In this document: one piece after another, positions 21,386 to 23,094 of the stretch
Numbering within the stretch: position 1 is the first letter of the stretch
Layout: each line of letters begins with the position of its first letter
Assembly (NCBI GenBank): GCA_002423895.1
Contig: DIOL01000001.1
Span: 72,103-95,196 of the forward strand
DNA: 23,094 bases
Direction of reading: 5' to 3'
Origin: Bacteroidales bacterium UBA5515
GTDB lineage: Bacteria > Bacteroidota > Bacteroidia > Bacteroidales > P3
Program-made: the position numbers and the translations under genes
The notes under the pieces: model-generated
Databases searched by the model: none
Told to the model about the DNA's origin: nothing
What the model saw: the letters and a program-made list of their open reading frames with translations, nothing else

Positions 21386-22906
21386 TTATCCTTCTATTTG
21401 CTTTTCAGGCTTCATTTGAGGGAAGAAAAGTACATCTTGAATTGAAGGAGTATTTGTCATAAACATGGTTAAACGATCTATACCTATTCCCATTCCTGAT
21501 GTTGGAGGCATACCATATTCCAATGCTCTAACAAAGTCATAGTCTATAAACATAGCTTCATCATCTCCTCTTTCCATAAGTTGAAGTTGTTGTTGGAAAC
21601 GATCAAGTTGGTCAATTGGATCATTCAGTTCTGAATAAGCATTAGCTAATTCTTTTCCATTAATAAAAAGTTCAAATCGTTCAGTCAAGTCTTTATTCTC
21701 ACGATGTTCTTTTGTTAGTGGAGACATTTCTTTTGGATAATCATAGATAAATGTTGGTTGAACATAGTGATGCTCACATTTTTCTCCAAAAATTTCATCT
21801 ATAAGTTTTCCTTTACCCATTGTGCTATCTACCTCAATATTCATCTTCTTGCAAGCTTCGAATAAATCCTCTTCACTCATCTTTGTTATATCGTAACCTG
21901 TATGTTCCAAAATAGCTTCGCTCATCTTCACTCTTCTATAAGGGCGTTTAAAGTCTATTTCTTTATCTCCTAAAGCAACCTTTGTTCCTCCATTAATAGC
22001 TATTGCTACTCTTTCAATCATTTCTTCTGTGAAATCCATCATCCAGAAATAATCCTTAAAGGCAACATATACTTCCATTGCAGTAAACTCAGGATTATGA
22101 GTTCTGTCCATTCCTTCATTTCGGAAATTACGAGAAAACTCATAAACTCCTTCAAAACCTCCCACAATCAGGCGTTTTAAATATAATTCGTTTGCAATTC
22201 TTAGATAAAGAGGAATATCGAGTGCGTTATGATGTGTTATAAATGGTCTTGCTGCTGCACCTCCAGGTATGTTTTGAAGAACAGGAGTTTCCACTTCAAG
22301 ATATCCTTTTTCATTAAAGAAATCACGTATTGTGTTTATAATCTTTGTTCTTTTAATAAACACATCTCTTACCTCAGGATTAACAATCAGGTCTAAATAG
22401 CGTTGACGGTATCTTTGTTCTGGGTTGGTGAAAGCATCATAAACAACACCATCCTTTTCCTTAACAATTGGAAGAGGACGAATTGATTTTGAAAGAACAG
22501 TCAGTTCCTTAACGTGAATTGATGTTTCTCCCATTTGAGTTACAAAAACATAACCCTTAACTCCAATAATATCTCCAATGTCTAAAAGTTTCTTGAAAAC
22601 AGTATTATACATTGTTTTATCTTCCTCTGGACAAATTTCATCTCGCTTAATGTAAAGCTGAATCTTCCCAACGCTGTCTTGAATAACAGCAAATGAAGCA
22701 GCTCCCATAATTCTGCGAGACATAATTCTACCAGCAATACTTACTTCTTGAAATAGGGAATTGTCTTGAGGATATTTTTCTAAAATCTCTGTTGTTTTAG
22801 CATTTACTTCATATAGTGGGGCAGGATAGGGGTTAATACCTAATTTACGCATTTCCTCTGTAGCTTGACGGCGTAATATCTCTTGTTCAGAAAGTTCTGT
22901 ACTCAT
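21386..22906 (-). CDS. lysS: Lysyl-tRNA synthetase, class II
   Basis: Charges tRNA-Lys with lysine. The 506-aa protein has the class II layout: an N-terminal OB-fold anticodon-binding domain (about residues 50-150; SIAGRIMSRRIMGAASFAVI), then the catalytic domain with motif 1 (IRDFFNEKGYLEVETPVLQ), motif 2 (FRNEGMDRTHNPEFTAMEVY) and motif 3 (PPTSGMGIGIDRLTMF). The lysine-specific QRYLDLIVNPE and ELNDPIDQLDRF segments are present. Length is normal for the family. Probable first gene of the lysS-ctpA operon. Confidence 0.98.
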   Translation of the reverse strand: MSTELSEQEILRRQATEEMRKLGINPYPAPLYEVNAKTTEILEKYPQDNSLFQEVSIAGRIMSRRIMGAASFAVIQDSVGKIQLYIKRDEICPEEDKTMYNTVFKKLLDIGDIIGVKGYVFVTQMGETSIHVKELTVLSKSIRPLPIVKEKDGVVYDAFTNPEQRYRQRYLDLIVNPEVRDVFIKRTKIINTIRDFFNEKGYLEVETPVLQNIPGGAAARPFITHHNALDIPLYLRIANELYLKRLIVGGFEGVYEFSRNFRNEGMDRTHNPEFTAMEVYVAFKDYFWMMDFTEEMIERVAIAINGGTKVALGDKEIDFKRPYRRVKMSEAILEHTGYDITKMSEEDLFEACKKMNIEVDSTMGKGKLIDEIFGEKCEHHYVQPTFIYDYPKEMSPLTKEHRENKDLTERFELFINGKELANAYSELNDPIDQLDRFQQQLQLMERGDDEAMFIDYDFVRALEYGMPPTSGMGIGIDRLTMFMTNTPSIQDVLFFPQMKPEKQIEG

Positions 22907-22931
22907 ATTATTAAAATTGTAAAATAAAGTG

Positions 22932-22939
22932 CAAAAATA
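22932..22939 (-). promoter_or_regulatory. Predicted -7 box for lysS
   Basis: TATTTTTG on the minus strand fits TAnnTTTG, 26 nt before the ATG at 22906. No -33 match at 19-21 nt. Confidence 0.4.
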
Positions 22940-22993
22940 CGTGAATTATTGTTTTGTTTCTAATTTTTGGATTAAAAATTAGTGTGAAATGAT

Positions 22994-23027
22994 ATAAAAA
23001 GAAAAGGGACAACCCGAAAGTTGTCCC
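22994..23027 (-). terminator. Intrinsic terminator of the tRNA-Met unit
   Basis: A perfect 8-bp stem GGGACAAC/GTTGTCCC (23006-23013, 23020-23027) with a 6-nt loop is followed on the minus strand by TTTTCTTTTTATAT. It separates the tRNA from lysS. Confidence 0.85.
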
Positions 23028-23054
23028 ATTCTCAACAATTATAATTAACCTTTG

Positions 23055-23094
23055 TTGCGGGAGAAGGACTCGAACCTACGACCTTCGGGTTATG
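23055..23094 (-). tRNA. tRNA-Met (CAT), initiator type, 5' half outside window
   Basis: The 3' half reads from the anticodon CAT, cut by the window edge at C34: AACCCGA (loop end and 3' anticodon strand with three consecutive C, as in initiators), variable loop AGGTC, T arm GTAGG-TTCGAGT-CCTTC, acceptor TCCCGCA and A73. A at position 72 suits the unpaired C1-A72 of initiator tRNA, but position 1 is not in the window. CCA is not encoded. An elongator tRNA-Met is the less likely alternative. Confidence 0.85.

Overview
The window is a compact, AT-rich stretch of chromosome from a member of the Bacteroidota (most likely Bacteroidales-like). This is inferred from the gene families (HU-related DNA-binding protein, Bacteroidota-type LptD, MCE/amidase pair, TPR lipoprotein operon), from SPII-type lipoprotein signals, and from promoters of the TTTG-N19/20-TAnnTTTG type at several genes. 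No database search was possible, so genus is not assigned.

Layout: a 3'-truncated recQ helicase (minus) is divergent from kdsD, a Kdo-pathway isomerase (plus). Next come a minus-strand tRNA-His with its own promoter and terminator, and a Wzx/MATE-like polysaccharide flippase (plus). A three-gene minus operon follows: sugar-phosphate nucleotidyltransferase, TPR lipoprotein, ApbE flavinyltransferase. An MltD-type lytic transglycosylase with LysM repeats (plus) comes next. From about 9.36 to 11.54 kb lies an accessory-looking, gene-poor patch with one KilA-N domain gene, two apparent gene relics, REP-like palindromes and several inverted repeats. It is followed by an HU-like gene with a canonical promoter and a structured leader, then about 700 bp of repeats. 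An orphan membrane histidine kinase (plus) converges on an amidase-MlaD-like operon (minus), which is divergent from a large LptD-like gene (plus). A minus operon lysS-ctpA closes the window, and the edge cuts an initiator-type tRNA-Met at its anticodon.

Together the genes are dominated by cell-envelope work: Kdo supply, saccharide activation and export, LPS insertion (LptD), lipid transport (MCE) and peptidoglycan remodelling (amidase, lytic transglycosylase, possibly the S41 protease). The coding part is ordinary core genome. The unusual material is in the intergenic DNA: families of degenerate short-period repeats (7-8 nt units around a CCCCTAAAGGGG core) that run into the stop codons of two separate minus-strand genes, a GATT-rich periodic family, REP-like hairpins flanking the KilA-N gene, and nested or long inverted repeats at 10.80-10.90 and 11.06-11.17 kb. 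No CRISPR array, complete insertion sequence or clear multi-gene defence system is visible.
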